A DNA stretch of 64,000 nucleotides from Serilophus lunatus (GCA_013399895.1 VXBA01003830.1:186001-250000); one strand, 5' to 3'; shown: positions 47,588 to 61,400, counted from the stretch's first letter. A program made the numbers and translations. The notes: generated by a model from the sequence alone, not told the origin.

Positions 47588-50500
47588 GTAAGGCAGGGTT
47601 GGTTGGTATCTGTCACTGTTGCTCATTGCTGACAAGGGACTAACTGATTTGTGCTACATAAATGGACCTTGCCAGATCATCTGTTCTGTGTATCTCATGA
47701 AAGTCATATGATTGTATGAGGCAATTAGGTTCTTTTTGTGGTTAGGGGTCTGCACTGAGTTTTGTCTACGTCTTGGTGTTTTGGGTTTTGATGTGGTTTC
47801 TTCATGGGTGTTGTTTGGTTGTTTAGGGGCTGGGGGGTTTTTTTGTTTGTTTGGTTGGGTTTTTTTGCATTGCGACTTCCTCTCTGTGAGGAACCTATTC
47901 AAGGTTCCTGACTCTTCAAGTCGGGAGTACTTTGACACTTTGTGTTTTGAGTTATATATGCCAATATTTGGTACCACTACAGACCGTTGTGAAACCAGGA
48001 ATGTCAAGTGTGTTCATCGTCTGGAGTAGCTTGTTCTATTTTGTGGCGTTTTCTTGCATTTCTGGCCTGATATCCTGTAGGTCTGTTCAGTTTATTGGAG
48101 GGCGGGGGGCAGCCAGGTGCATCAGTGACATACATGAGGGGTGGGACTTCTGCCCACCTGGGGACAAGTGAAATAAAAGAACTGGGAGGAGGGAGGAGTG
48201 TCTTAGAGGTTTAACAGTTTCTGAAAAACTTAAATGCTGCTACAGTTGTCTGTGTTTAAAAGTCTGTTATTCTTCGCAGCATGACAGAATTTGCTGATTG
48301 TTGTTGCTCTTCTGCAGTTAGTGTGTGGTGGTTGACAGAAGGTCCTGTGAGATGCTGAGACTGGAGATGGGAGTTGGGCAGATACACAAACTGGAATCAC
48401 TTCAACTCATGTAGAACTTGAAAATAAGTTCTCTTCAATACCATTAGACACCACCAAACTCATTGTGTGCATAATATATCTGTTGCAGCAAGTCATTCCT
48501 ACTAGGGAAACCTGCAATTCTCTGCTTGTTATCCTAATGCTAACTATTGACATGTTTAGGGTCCTCTGATTGTTATAGAATTGGGTAGACAACTAGAAAA
48601 ATAGATCTCTAGAGAAATAAATTGTAGCCTATTAGTGACTAAGGACACTCTTTTTTTCTTGGATGTTGAGCATACGTTACATTTTCTTTAAAAATAGTCA
48701 AAAGTCCTTATTCAAATATTCAGCTTGTACTTTGCCTTTACAGAATTCTGCAGAACTTGTCCATTTTATACAAAAGTTGCTGAGCACAGATAGGCTGTGA
48801 AAAACACTATAAATTACAGTTTGTTAAGGTAAGTGCAGGCTTAAAACATGTTGGTTAAGGTATTAGTTTCTAAATTACGCTAACAGCAGTATCTTCTCAG
48901 AAGAATTATGGCCTACTTCCACCTTTCTTCCTTCCAGCTTTGAGGCTTAGAAGGCTTCGGGGATGACCTTAGTGAGAAACAGGCTGTAGAATTTAAGGAA
49001 AATGAAATCTGGTATTTAGATTGGTAGGGGGGTTTCTGTCTTAGCTGACCAGTGGTGATACTAAGTTTGCATGCATTTAAAAGCCTTGCCAAGGACTTAA
49101 ATGGTTTTGAGGTAATCTTACCAGAGTGAAAGCTGGCACTCAAAATTATTCTTTGCAGAAAGATGAGAAGAAACTTCTTTGCTAGAGGAAGCATTCGTAA
49201 TACAGAGCCTGAGAGTGACCTTCCAGTGTGGGTGGTGTAACACTTAAGCTAGCTGCAGTGGTTTCCTTCCTAATTACAGTTACCCTTTTGTCCTTGAAGT
49301 ATTCACCAAATATTTCACGTTGCAAAGTAAAATGGTAAGGTAACTAAACTGGCAATACAGAAATTGGCATGTTTGTTTAATGAAGCAGCATGTTAGAGTA
49401 GTAGATCAGGGACGTCAGCTTAGTGCTCAGAGAATACCTACCTTAAAATTAAGGTTTGTGTTAACTGTTTTCAGTTTGTCCTGGCTAAAAGCTGTGGAAA
49501 GGCACAAGATATTTGCAGATGCAAACCTTACTATATAGTATATAAAGTTATGAAATTAGCTACTTAAAACCTGCTGCCTCTGGAGAACAGCCAGAGCCTG
49601 TGCCAGAAGGAAGAGTTGCAGCCCTTTTCCCTGGGTATGACTGGCAGTCCCTCTGATGCTGCCAGTGTCAGCACTGCTTTTTTTTATTTCCACCAGCAAG
49701 CAACACCCTGGAGCTTTTTATAGCACTTCAGATGTCTGCTGAGAATGCAGGAGTGGTGAGAGTAGGCTTGTATGTCTTCCAGCTGTATTTTATATAGAGA
49801 CATACCTTTTTTCTTAATAATTGACATCTTCATAGTTGTAGGCAGTTTTGAAAAGGTAATTCATACATAAGCTATCACAGTAGTATCTATGCAGCAATGT
49901 CAGTCTTGCCAAAATAAGTGCTTATCTCGTCCCCTAGTCTCACATCCATATGTGGAATTCTGCTGATATAGAAACATGTGGGGCTTGTTTGTTTTCAACA
50001 GACTCGAAAATTTTGTTTTCTGGTTTGGTGGCATATAAATGTAATTCCCATAAATGTAATTTCCATTATGTTGTGGGCATAGATGGTGTGGAGTCATGGC
50101 CTGTGATAGTAAGAGGTGCCCCGTTTTAAACCTTGGCAGTAAGTGGGGAAAGCAGTTCTTCACAAAATGCTGAAAACTGTCGTAAAGCAGAGTTTCCCAA
50201 GAGCCTGTAAATAAAGCTGATCCTGCTGCAATGTTCTGTTCAACAACACCCCCAACTCCACCCCGAACAAACCTGCCTCCACTAGGAAAGCTCCCAGATT
50301 ATGTTTTTTGATAAATTTCTGTGCAGGATATAAAAATGCCGAGTCCCCAGGGAAGGTGAGGGAGGCTGGCATTGCTCTGTGACCAAGGAGCTCATAATTT
50401 TCCTCTCTTCAGTGTGAGAGGAGGTGATGAGCAAGCACAGAGTTCTGTACACAAAGGTATTCATGGGTTTGTTGGTTTTTGTTGGTTTTTTTTAAACTAA

Positions 50501-51799
50501 TGTCAAGAACTGCTCTGACATACCCGTAACTTTTGGCGTGTTTTCTGTTCTTTGTATTGCTTTGTGCCATGTGCGTTTCCGAGTGCTAAAGAATTCTTAA
50601 GTGCTACTCTTGGCTTCTAGGTGTGATCCTTGGGGTTTTTATATCAAAAATACAAAGCAACTAGCTCAGGCTTTCTAGTGATGAAGCCATGTATAGAGAA
50701 TACACCATCATCTCATGAAGAAATGCCTGCATGAGAGTTCAGGTCAAAATGTGGCAGAAATGGAGGAGTCAAGTCCTTGTGTGCATTGTTGCTTCAATTC
50801 AATCCCATTTTAGGAGAAAAAGGTACTGTTTTATCATGGGCAACTAGTTTTACAGTCGTGGAAGCTGTCAGTAAGGACCACTCTGGAAACCCCTCAAGGA
50901 AACAGAAAAATCACCAAAATACAAGTAAGTGAAGCTTGCTGGAATTAACTTGGAGATGTAAAACTTGGGGGGGGAAAACCCACAAACTAACTGGAAAAGT
51001 GTTCTACCTATCCATCATCCTTTGTCTGGTTGTGTGTATATACACTTGCCACTACTGTAAAGCCTGAGTTTTGCTGGTACAGTGGAGGTGTGTTTGTGTA
51101 AATACCTTGTTCACCTCCCATAGGATTGATTGGGCAGTCAGATATTCAGAATGCAAATCAGCAACAGAAGTGAGTAAGCTTTGAACTTTCACTGGATTTT
51201 TGTAGAAATTAGAAATAGTTTTACCATATGATCTTGAGGGTTTATCATATCATCATGTGTGTAATTGGACTACTCTTGGTAAACAAGAAAAAGGTAGTCG
51301 CCTACTTCAAGAACAAAAAAAAAATCTCCTAAGAAATTTACTTTTTCTTACTGTGAAAGAAAAGAAATATATTTATATAATTAAAATACTTCAATTAGGA
51401 GTAATTCAGATCAGCAATTTGTGTTAGATTGCATTTCTCAGGCAAAAGCTTCTCTACAGTAAGAGCTCTCCAGCAGAAGTCCTGTACAGTGTAAATGGAA
51501 CACAAATTGGTTAAAATGAAATAGTGCTTAATTTCTGACAGTCTCTTACCAATCCTTTTGATTTATCAGGCTTAATACTGGCAAGTGTTACTGTTTTGGG
51601 GTTTTTTTTCTGCAGATTGAACAGTTGCAGCAGTCTTGAGCTCACATGTGTGTGAAAATAAGAGCCACTGGGGGGAAGTCTTGCCTTAGAAACACCAAAC
51701 GGTGGAAGAGCAGGGGAAATGTGAAAGGCAGTATGTGGATACTGAGTACCAAAAATGCTCCTCAAATGTGTTGTCCTTCCTTTTTTATTCATTTTCCAG

Positions 51800-52189
51800 G
51801 CATTTTACATCAGACTGCAGCAGTGTCAGATATTCAGACTTGCTGACAAACAGTGCATTGTGAGTCGATCTTCAAGTTTATATGGTCGCTGTCACAACTC
51901 TGCAACCCTGCCCAAATTTGCCACCTCGAAGTCTTGGGAGTCTGTTAGAGGCACAGTGTCAGGCAGTGACTGTCCAAGCCTGGCTCTGTGCTGTAAGGAC
52001 AGAGGTACACAGCTGTGTGCCAGCTGTGCTGTGCACACCCACTCATGTGCACCCCTTCACCTTGCAGAGATCCCAGTGCCTGAAGCTCCTGCCTGCAGCC
52101 AGCTGTGTTCTGCTCCATGGACACAGTCCTGCTTCAGAGCCCTGAGCTCCACAGGGTTGCTTTTCTGTTTTATAAGAGAAGCTGCATAA
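51800..52189 (+). other. Exon-like island with long open frames
   Basis: A strong acceptor (TTTTTTATTCATTTTCCAG) is followed by an open frame to the stop at 52187. A good donor GTGAGT at 51860 would define a 60-nt, phase 0-0 exon (AFYIRLQQCQIFRLADKQCI). The downstream part is more GC-rich than its surroundings and is open in two overlapping frames. No family was recognised; it may be chance. Confidence 0.25.
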
Positions 52190-54282
52190 ATACAGAGCTT
52201 CAAATGTCTTGGCTGTCATTTAAGACTAGTGTCATAGCTTGTAAACAAGAGGCATGTTTTTACAGAAGGTACCCAAGGGGAAGATATTCACAATATTCGT
52301 TCAGTCATCAGAAGTCTTGGCTTGGCCTGCAGTTGTGCAGGGATAGGGAGCCTAGAGCTGCTTGTACAGTTAAAGGTTGTCCATGTCCACTTGAGTGTGG
52401 AGGACAAATCACTGGCAGAAATGTATCATGTCCTTTATAATGTTCCTTCTGCAAAACAGGTCAGCTTAATTTATGAGACTTGCTGCCTCTTTCAGAAAAC
52501 AAGTGGTTGCTTGAAGGCTGCTTTTGTAGTTACAAAACAGATGTTCTTATTTAGTCAGCTCTGAAAGCAAAGGAACAGACAGTGCAACTGGAATCTAAAA
52601 CTTACTATGGCAAGTTGTGTTTGTGCCATCTCATTTTGCTTTGGCTCAGTATATTCTGCCTTTGTCGCTTTTCCAGGAGTGTGGGTTTTCTTTATAGACT
52701 AATAAACTGACAGGGGAAATGCCCGAAGGATGCTCTAATGTAATTTACCCAGCAAGAGATTATGAACTTTTATAGATTTATTTTTTTTTAGTATGCAGTT
52801 AATTCATTTTTCATGTTCTCTTTGCATGAACTGTTATCTCTTTCAAACTAAATTGGAAACAAGCCTTAGGAAAGAATTCAGTGTAGTACAGAGTAATTTC
52901 CTGAAGAACAGGCTGTGTAAACTGTGCTGCTACTTCTTTTTTTACTATCTCAAAATGTTTTTATCCTAACAGGATGGTGTCTGTATGACAGTCTGAATGG
53001 TGTAATCTGGATCAAATTCTAAAATCGATGGACTTTCCAGGGATTTTACAAAACATTTTTCTTCAGGAGAAAGAGATGACCTTTGTGCCTTTGGAATTCA
53101 TAACAAAATTCATGTTTAGACTGTTTCCTAATTATTTATATATATGGAGTTATGAAAATAAAATGGTCAAAAGCCTTCTCAGCATTTCAGACTTTAAGTG
53201 GATGAGTCATTTTTAAGCCCTTTTAAACTCCTCATTTCCTTAATAGTGTTAAGAAAATAGTGATTTGAAGTACAGATTATAATTTTTCTATTAACAAAAT
53301 AGAAGTTACATGTAGAATATTCTGAAAACACTTTCCTGTAGCCTCATAGGCATTGGACAAGTGTATGTGTAATTTAAAAGAAAATATGAATAATACACTT
53401 ATTCTGAAGAAAGAATATTGTAATCCAAGAAGATCAAAGATTTACTTGACTCTAGTTTTCTGTCAAAATGTACTAATTTTGGGTGATGAGATCAGATAAT
53501 ACTTCTTGCAGCAATCACAGCTGAGTAAGAAATCTTTCTGTTAAGCAAAAAATTGATGTTCCAAAAATGTTTCTGCTCTTGACTAGAATAAACAGATATT
53601 TTAAGTGTTTAGTGAGGCAATGAAATCCAGGGGTCCATCTGTGCATCATTTTCTTCTCTGTGAATGTGAAGTTCTAAAAATATTTGGAAAAGGATGCTGG
53701 GGTTCTGGTGCAGAGTTATGTAAGGATAAATATAACTCTGGAGAATAGTGTTGGGTTATAGTATGTGCAGAAATCCAAAATGATTATGCCCCTGTGTTTA
53801 TGGGCATGGGGTTTGCTAAATAGCTTTGTCTGGATGTTTATTTTGCATTAAGAACAGACATATTGTGACCAGTAGAGAGACACAAAAGAAAGGTGTGTTA
53901 ATTTCTTTCATTCTGTATGCCTTAATAAATAATGAACTCATATACAAGGTCACTGTTCATGGTGAAACAAGATGTGAATCACTAACATGTAATTAAAGGT
54001 AGTTAAGTAGAAGTAAACAGTAATTCTACAATACGGTTACATCCAAGATAGTCCAGGTCTTGCAATTAGCGGCTGCTCAGGGTTTTCTTCTTCAGTGTCA
54101 GTTCAGATATACTTTATGCAATCTTAATGTATTTGGGAAAGGAATAACATGTTGCAAAGAGATAAATAAAAAGTGTATCTCATAACTCTTCTGGAACAGT
54201 GTTGCTGCTCGACTCTGGGGTAGTTAAATGCAGTGCTGATTAATTGTGGAAGTGAAATTTAATTTTCAATCCTTCCCATTGA

Positions 54283-54778
54283 CTCAGCACTGGTGAGGCC
54301 ACACCTGGGAGACCGTGTCTGGCTGTGGGCTTCTCAGTACAGGAGACACGTGGATATGTTGGAGAGAGTCCAGCAAAGAGCCACAGAGATGCTGAAGGGA
54401 GTGTGGAATCTCTCCTGTGAATAAAGGCTTGGAGAGCTGAGTTAGCCTGGAGAGGATTGCGGCAGGGGGACCTTTTATTTTTTAATATATATAGAAACCA
54501 ACTGCCACAGGGAGGGTGCAAAGAAGGTGGAGCCAGACTCTTTTCAGTGGTGCCCAGTGGCACAGCAAGGGAGTGGGCAGAATGGAACACCGGAGGTTCC
54601 CTCCAAACATCACAGACCACATATTTGCTATGAGGTTGTGTGTGGAGGTTGTGGACTCTGCATCCCTGGATATATTCAGAAACCACCTGGCTCTGTGTGA
54701 CTCTGCTTGAGCAGTGGGAGTTAGACAAAGTGGCCTCTGGAGGTCCCTTCCAACCTCAACCATCCTACAGTCATTCCA
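54283..54778 (+). repeat. CR1 LINE fragment, sense (about 0.5 kb)
   Basis: Starts CTCAGCACTGGTGAGGCCAC and continues CAGTACAGGAGACACGTGG, AGAGAGTCCAGCAAAGAGCC, TTAGCCTGGAGAGGATTG, then GTGGCCTCTGGAGGTCCC and TTCCAACCTCAACCATCC. This is the + strand order of CR1 3' ends. The 162-codon open frame on the opposite strand is antisense to it and not a gene. Confidence 0.88.
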
Positions 54779-56741
54779 ACCAGATAGCTTAACGCTCATG
54801 CTTGCGACAGTGAGGCTGTTCCTTCATTTTTAAGAGTCTGGGTTTTAATCTAGACTGTTCTGGCCTGCTAATTTATGGAGAATCTAATTGAGTCACAAAA
54901 AATGTGATGACAAAAATACCATACTTGATAAAGGCTCTTATGTAAGACATCAATGTGGCTTAAAAATTGTTGCTTAAAAATTGGTTAAGGAAATAGCTCA
55001 GTGGCTCTTATTTATTCTCTGTTCTGCTGTCATACAGTTGTTTATGGAAAAAGATAGGAAGCAAGTAAACAACAACTAGTCCTAGTTCAAAATCTCTATT
55101 GGGCGATTTACATATTTTTGCTGTTAATTGGACAAAATGTAGCTGTCCATAGCTCTACTTCAATCTAGCTAAATTGTTTGTGTTGAGTGAGGCTTCCTGA
55201 ATTCAAATGCCTGCAAAGTTGCCACATTAGAGTATGGTTGTTGCTGGTAGTACTTTTATTGTATTATGTGATCTTATCACATAATGCTTTGACATTTTAA
55301 CTCGGCAGACACTAATGCTAAAAAGCTTTCCTTATCTACACAGCATTTGCTGTATTTAGCATGTAAATTAACGCACTTGAGTTTGGTGGTCAACGTCAAG
55401 AGGCATTAAAAACTAACTGGAAGTTAGCTGGTTTTTGTAACAGTGGTAGCGCTTAGTTGTTTTCATCTGGATAACGCTGGGGGTGCCTCTGTCTGGCTTG
55501 GAAATCATTGTGATTGGCGTCTGCAAGCAGCAAAGGCATTGTGACACATTCATGGATTGAGGGGGACAGGCACCAAAGGAACACTACAGATTGTGCAGGA
55601 CATCAGCTGCTCTGGTCTGTGTATCTCCAAGGTTAAAACTATGGCTCTGTTTTCTGTGGTATGTGTATTCCATTGTTCTGTTCACACCCGAGTAGTTTTT
55701 CACTCAACATTCCCAGGAAGGTTTCATGTTTGACAAAAAAATCGGTTCTTGACGGCCAATGAACCTCAGCATACCTTTGAAAATAGAATGAGGGGAATGG
55801 AGAGGTAACACTTCATTCTTACTAGAATCTAAAGCCTCCTTTGTCTCAGTTAAATATTTACAGCCCATATTTTATAATTCAGCAGAAGAATGTTAGAGAA
55901 CTTAGACTTGAGTGTTTTGCTATAGTACTTCTAGATTCAGCATATGACAAAAAAGTGGTTTTAGCTTCTAGAATATTGCAACCCATGCTTTATTTATGAC
56001 TGTCCCTGTCAGGGACATTAATTCCCACTTTGCTTGCAGTGCAAAAGCTGCAGGGCCAGCTGTTTGATGCTAAAGGAGGAGAAACCTTCCTCAATTGTAT
56101 ACACTTAAGATTTAACTCACCTCTTCGCTTTTGTGTGAGATCGTGATTGTGGTCTGTTTGGCTTCAAGTGAGGACTGAGGTTGGATTTTATTCTTAGTTG
56201 TTTAAGAAACAGTTTTCATTCTGATTTAGCAAGTGACTTGTGTTTTTATTTTAACTGTTCCCCCAGCACTTAGAGGGAAGCTTAGAGCTAATATACACTG
56301 TAGGTGTGCATTTCTAGCCATTATAGACTCATTAGTCCATTTAAATGACAGGTCTTTCTTAACATGTAATAGGCCCACTGTGTCTGTCATAATTGTTGAT
56401 GTGATCCTCTGCTAAAGCAGAGCAGGGCTGCAGCCAGTAATTAGAAATGTGTGTGCACATACTGGTAATCCAGCCTTTGTGTACTGATGAAATTCTGCAT
56501 TACTCTTACCATGATGTTTAACGAATCATCAGTAAAAGGCAAAGCAGGGTTTGGATGTTTTCCTAATGGTCACAGGAAGGTCTTGTTGTGAACATGATGT
56601 AGACACTGTGATGCTATCAGAAGTGACTATAACAAGAGATTAGAAGTAATAGTAATGTCAACATAATTATTAAGTCAAAATACATCTCTACCACCTGGAC
56701 ATGCCAAAAATAAAATAATACTTACATTCTACAATTTCCAG

Positions 56742-56848
56742 CCTCAAGTTCCTAACAGATACCGAAAACCTACAGCAGAAACTAGCTTTACTTCACCCAG
56801 AGATCACAAAAAATTTTACTGTGGGCCTGGAATATACATTAGGAACAG
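56742..56848 (+). other. Exon-like island 2 (107 nt)
   Basis: Acceptor ATTCTACAATTTCCAG, donor GTGAGA. In phase 0 the segment reads PQVPNRYRKPTAETSFTSPR, then DHKKFYCGPGIYIRN with two bases left over. The composition is unlike the flanking AT-rich sequence. The text resembles small Pro/Arg-rich ciliary proteins in style only. A second frame is also open to TAA just past the donor. Confidence 0.35.
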
Positions 56849-58148
56849 GTGAGAAATAATAGCTGTATCACCTGAATTTAGTAACTTTACTTGCCTGGCT
56901 TCTACTTAGACCTCTTAAAATCCACTTACAATTTGCCATTGTGATTGGTGAAATTTTCAGCAATTTTAAAACTAGAGACTTTGAAAATACCATGGATGAG
57001 CCACACTTTCTACAATGCTGGAGAAATTACACTTTTCTGGGCTATTTAAAGTTAGATATATCTTAAGTCTGAAATCCCTTTAGTCTTTTAAACACTCTTC
57101 TCAAATAGCTGTGCATTCAGGCAGCATGGCAGTATCCAGGCTTTTGATGTATTCTGTTTGCTTCAAAAGGGTTTCAAGCACCATTTTTTGAGAGTCTTAC
57201 CCTGCTAGTGAACTATGAAGACAGCAAATCTGAAGACAGCAACTTGTAGGAGAGACTAATGTTTTCTTGCACGACATTCATTATGTATCAGAATGTAAGC
57301 AGTTGACTCTCAAAAGAATAATCTACTTCATTGCCAAAGGTAAAAATTATTAACAGGAAATAGAATAAACTAACTGTCAAGGGACTCGGATATCCAGTAC
57401 TTTGTGTAGAGCTCATTAACTCTGCAAACCTACCACATCTGTGCATTCTGCACTTTGGAGGGTATATGGGGAAATAGGCCTCAATAAAAAGACCACCAAC
57501 TCTACTACATGATGTCTGTGGTAATGATTAATTTGGTTTTAAGTCCTTAGAATATCTTTGAATAGACCCTTTAATTTGGAGATGATAGAGATACTACTTT
57601 GTTGGAAACTCTCCCATTTGTGAAGAAGAGTTCATGAGAGGTCCTCAACTTGGATTGAGAAGGATTAGAGCGACTGTGCTGTAGTGAAATGGGATTGCTC
57701 TCTGCTACTGCCCATCAGCTTTTGTGTATGTCATCTTCACCAGGGAGGGTACTTTTTCTGTAAGCAAGTGGCTACCTACAAACAGACTATGTATAATTAG
57801 AGATATTTCAGAGTAAGGTAGGATAACTTATTCGGTATCAGAATAGGATCAGTTTTTAGGATATTAAAAATACTGTTTCATACTGTGTTCTGCTTAATGG
57901 CAGCCCGAAGCTTTAATATGGAGTTGAGTTTGCTTGATGGAATCTCCCACCTTTCTCTCATATCAGGATGTTCTCAAAAAAACAGGAAATAAGGGGGTTG
58001 AGTATCATTCCAACAGAATTCCAATATATATGGCTTTAGTTCACTGTATTAACTACCATTTTTACCCTATACAGTCCTATTCTTTATTAAGGGAATGGAG
58101 TGTCCTCCAGTTGGATGTTCTTTTTAATTCCAAGGCTTATATTTCCAG

Positions 58149-58209
58149 GCTTATTTTCAAACTGCCAGCACCACCCTTCCAAGATCCTTTGGATCTCAGG
58201 CTGTGGTAG
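58149..58209 (+). other. Exon-like island 3, possible terminal exon
   Basis: Acceptor GGCTTATATTTCCAG. With the two bases left by island 2 it completes an Arg codon and reads LIFKLPAPPFQDPLDLRLW, then TAG at 58207. It is phase-compatible with island 2, but a frame this short is weak evidence. It lies just upstream of a CR1 scrap. Confidence 0.25.
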
Positions 58210-58375
58210 AGAGTTCTCTCCTGCATTTATGCATCCTGAGGTAAAGGCTGCAGGTGTGCTCTGGATTCAGATTCATAATTCTCCCACTCCACACAACAGC
58301 TCTGATCCTCCTCCTCTGTTCTTTCCTGGCTCCTTTTTAGTCTTTCCCTAGCTAGTTGAAATAGCGATCAATCAA

Positions 58376-58460
58376 TCTCCTGTTATGGAATGGAGATCCA
58401 CCACTTCAGGAAACCTGTTCCAGTGCTTGACTACCCTCATAGTAAAAAAAGGTTATTTTG
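58376..58460 (-). repeat. Short CR1 scrap, antisense
   Basis: CCACCACTTCAGGAAACCTG, followed by TTCCAGTGCTTGACTACCCT and CATAGTAAAAAAAGG, matches the minus-strand CR1 text around the conserved 'CCTGTTCCAGTGCCTCACCACCC' block. Ends are approximate. Confidence 0.75.
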
Positions 58461-61400
58461 AAAAATACTGAAAAGATCATCTACTCTTTGTTGACCAATT
58501 ATACACTGAATATTTAGTTTATCATCTTCTATACCCTAATTTTGGTAAAGCAAAATTATCTTGATTCCTTCAAAGCTCTTCTGTTACAGAATTTCCTCTT
58601 GCTCAGAAATCTCTGATCCCTATAGTGCTGCATAATTACTGTTAGTCCTCAATGGTTGTAATACCCTAAGATCTGGAAAAGGAATCGGCATGTGAGGGAG
58701 TGGAAGCCATCAGGCCACGAGCCCTGTGATGTAAAGTATGGGATACCAATCATAACATTTTATGTTGTGAACCAAAAAATTGAAGTCCTATTTTTTGTGG
58801 GATTATAAAATGTTATTTTTATGGGGTAGAGAGAAAAAAAAGAAAATAGAAAATCAGGTTATGTAGTATATCAAATCTATTTTTGTACTAATACGTCTAT
58901 CCATGTCTTTAACTTTGCTATTAGAAGGGGCTTAATTAAATAAAATGCCCTGCGATTTATTGAAATAGCCTGTAATAGCTCAATGGGCTTATAGTTGCTT
59001 CTTGAAATTCCAAAAACATTGTGCTAATGCAGCTAATGGCAAGTCCATCATTGCACCACCTGTCTGATTTGCAAGGCCTGTTAAGCCTACTTATCATTCA
59101 GCTGATAAGAAGCAAAAAAGGAAGAATGAGTTTAGAATCATTTTCATGGAGGAAAATAGTGTTGAATTACCTAAATCTAAGTTGTTAGTGCACAAGCTCC
59201 TCGCCTTGTTCCTCTGATGCAATCAAAAGGCTAGTCGTTTAATTTGGTGCATAGATCCTCAGAACTACTTGTGGATGAGAAGTATTGCCTAAATTTTTCT
59301 CTGTATTAAAAAATACTGTAATTTCATTTGATCTTTGGAATATTTAGTGGAAAAAAGGCAGGTTCCTCTTCAACAGTAGAGGAGTTACAGAACATCAGCT
59401 CTTGGGCAGGATGAAAATAACATTTCTCAACATGTGTAGTGTGGCTTGGCTGGTTTGCGTGAAGTCCAGCATGTTTGCAGATACAAGAAGCTTGCATGTC
59501 CTTCTGTCCTTATTGAGTAACTTCAGAGGAGAAAAGCATAAAATTATTAAGAAGAGGCAATTTAAATTCTAGAAGTGCTTTTTACATGTTATGTAATTGA
59601 AAGATGAAAAGGACTTCAACTTTTTAGCTCAGATTTCTATCTAGTGATGACTTCAGTGAGCTTCAATTCATTTTATCTTTGCTGACATTCTGTTTCCATA
59701 TTGAGTGGTGTTACATACATGGAGAGCTGCAAAACCTGCTCCAAAGAGCTGGGCTGCTCCCTCTGCACCATGATGTTATACAAGTGTTGAGGAAAGTAGA
59801 TTAGAGCTGCAGAGATTCTTGGTCACATATCTCCAGTCTCTGCTATGCTTTCAAGGCCTTTGCTGCATTTTAGCCATTGATGCAGAAGGCAGCAGCATTG
59901 GTTTGCTCTGATACCAACTTCCAGTTGCTCAACAGTGAGTCCTTTTGGGGAATTTGTACCAAGTTTCTACATCAACCTTTTGTAACATCTGTAAAAAGCC
60001 AAAATGAATACTTAATTGGCCATGCTGGTACCCAAAGGCACCAGTGCTTCCTGAGGCTGTGAGATAACCCATTTTCTTATGGCATAAATGAGCCATAAGA
60101 GTGAGACAAAAAACGCCCAAAACCCGGTTAGATCAGACTTGTCTTTTAGGGAAAGTTCCTCTAGCTAAAGAGTGTGATGGAAAACAGTTATCTATGTCAG
60201 GAAGATAGACTGAAGCTTTTAAAGTACTATTTGCTCCAACTCTGCTACTGAGGAAAATGGCATTTTCTGATATTCTTTTATATGTTCAGAAAGGAAATGG
60301 TTTTGCAAGAGGGATATGAAACAAGAAAATGATGAGAACTAAAGTGTCTTGTCAAATAGTCGCTCAGCTTTTTAAAAAAAAAAAAAAGGTTTGAGTAGTG
60401 TTAAAAGAAATACAGGCTTAGAGAAGAACTAAACCTGAAAATATGCTTGAAGTAAACTGAGGAAAATAATATTAGAAACAGGGAAAGGGTTAGTGGAAAA
60501 TTCTTTGCATGAAAGGACTTCATTTGATCTGGCACAGAATTGTGCATCAATATGCACGGACAGTTCTTTATTGCTTTTCAATGAGAAGTGCTGTTTAAAT
60601 TTCTTTTCCGCCTTGTTTTTAGGGAAGCTCTAAGCAGTACTAACAATATTAGATCATATTCTTCTTTTGAAAGAAAAAAAGTATTTCTGTCTTTTTGTTA
60701 CACCTTCCAAAATTATTATACATAAGAGTGAGGAAAAATAAAACTGCTGAAATACACGATTTTTCCCTTGTTACTATGTCTATGCAAATTTATAATTTCT
60801 GGAAGGTTGTTGTGCTGTGGGTTTGTTTCTCAGAGTATATCAGATATAATTCCCCTGTGCAGGTATGTAGAAAGATGTTTATGAGCTATGTGGGATAAAT
60901 CCCTTGGAATAGAGCTTTAATCCACAGGCTCTCAGAATCCTTGCTCTAGTGCTATCCTATAGCTTAAAAAGCTGCTGCAGCAAAAGGGAAGCTCATTTCT
61001 GTTCTACTGCTGTATATTCTGGTTTTATGGCTGGCTGAGCCTGTTCAACTTGAATGGGAGTTGAAAGAATGAAGTAACATAAACTTTGTGTGGACATACA
61101 AAGAACAAAAGTGGTTAATAAGTGTAAGCCATGTGAAGTCAGATCCTTTTCTGCAATTTTTGCAGTGTGTATCCTGCTCTGGTTTTCCAGACAGAACTAG
61201 CCAAGCATTTTTCAGGAAATAAAATGGGGAAGGTGAAGCACTTGTTAAACAAAAACAGTGGAAAACTTGTTTAGTCACAGTTCTTTAGTTCTTTAAATGC
61301 TAGCATTTTTTAAAAGAGTAATTAGAATGTTTCCTTAGAGTTTGATAAAAAAAAAAAGCGATTTTAATGAGTTTCTGAAGGAAAAATACTGCGGTAGGCT

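Noticed and set aside
47401..47616. Minus-strand open frame of 71 codons opposite island 1
   Set aside because: No splice sites in that orientation and no recognisable family; kept only as the opposite side of the + strand island.
54240..54728. 162-codon minus-strand open frame
   Set aside because: Antisense to a CR1 fragment; no coding signature of its own.
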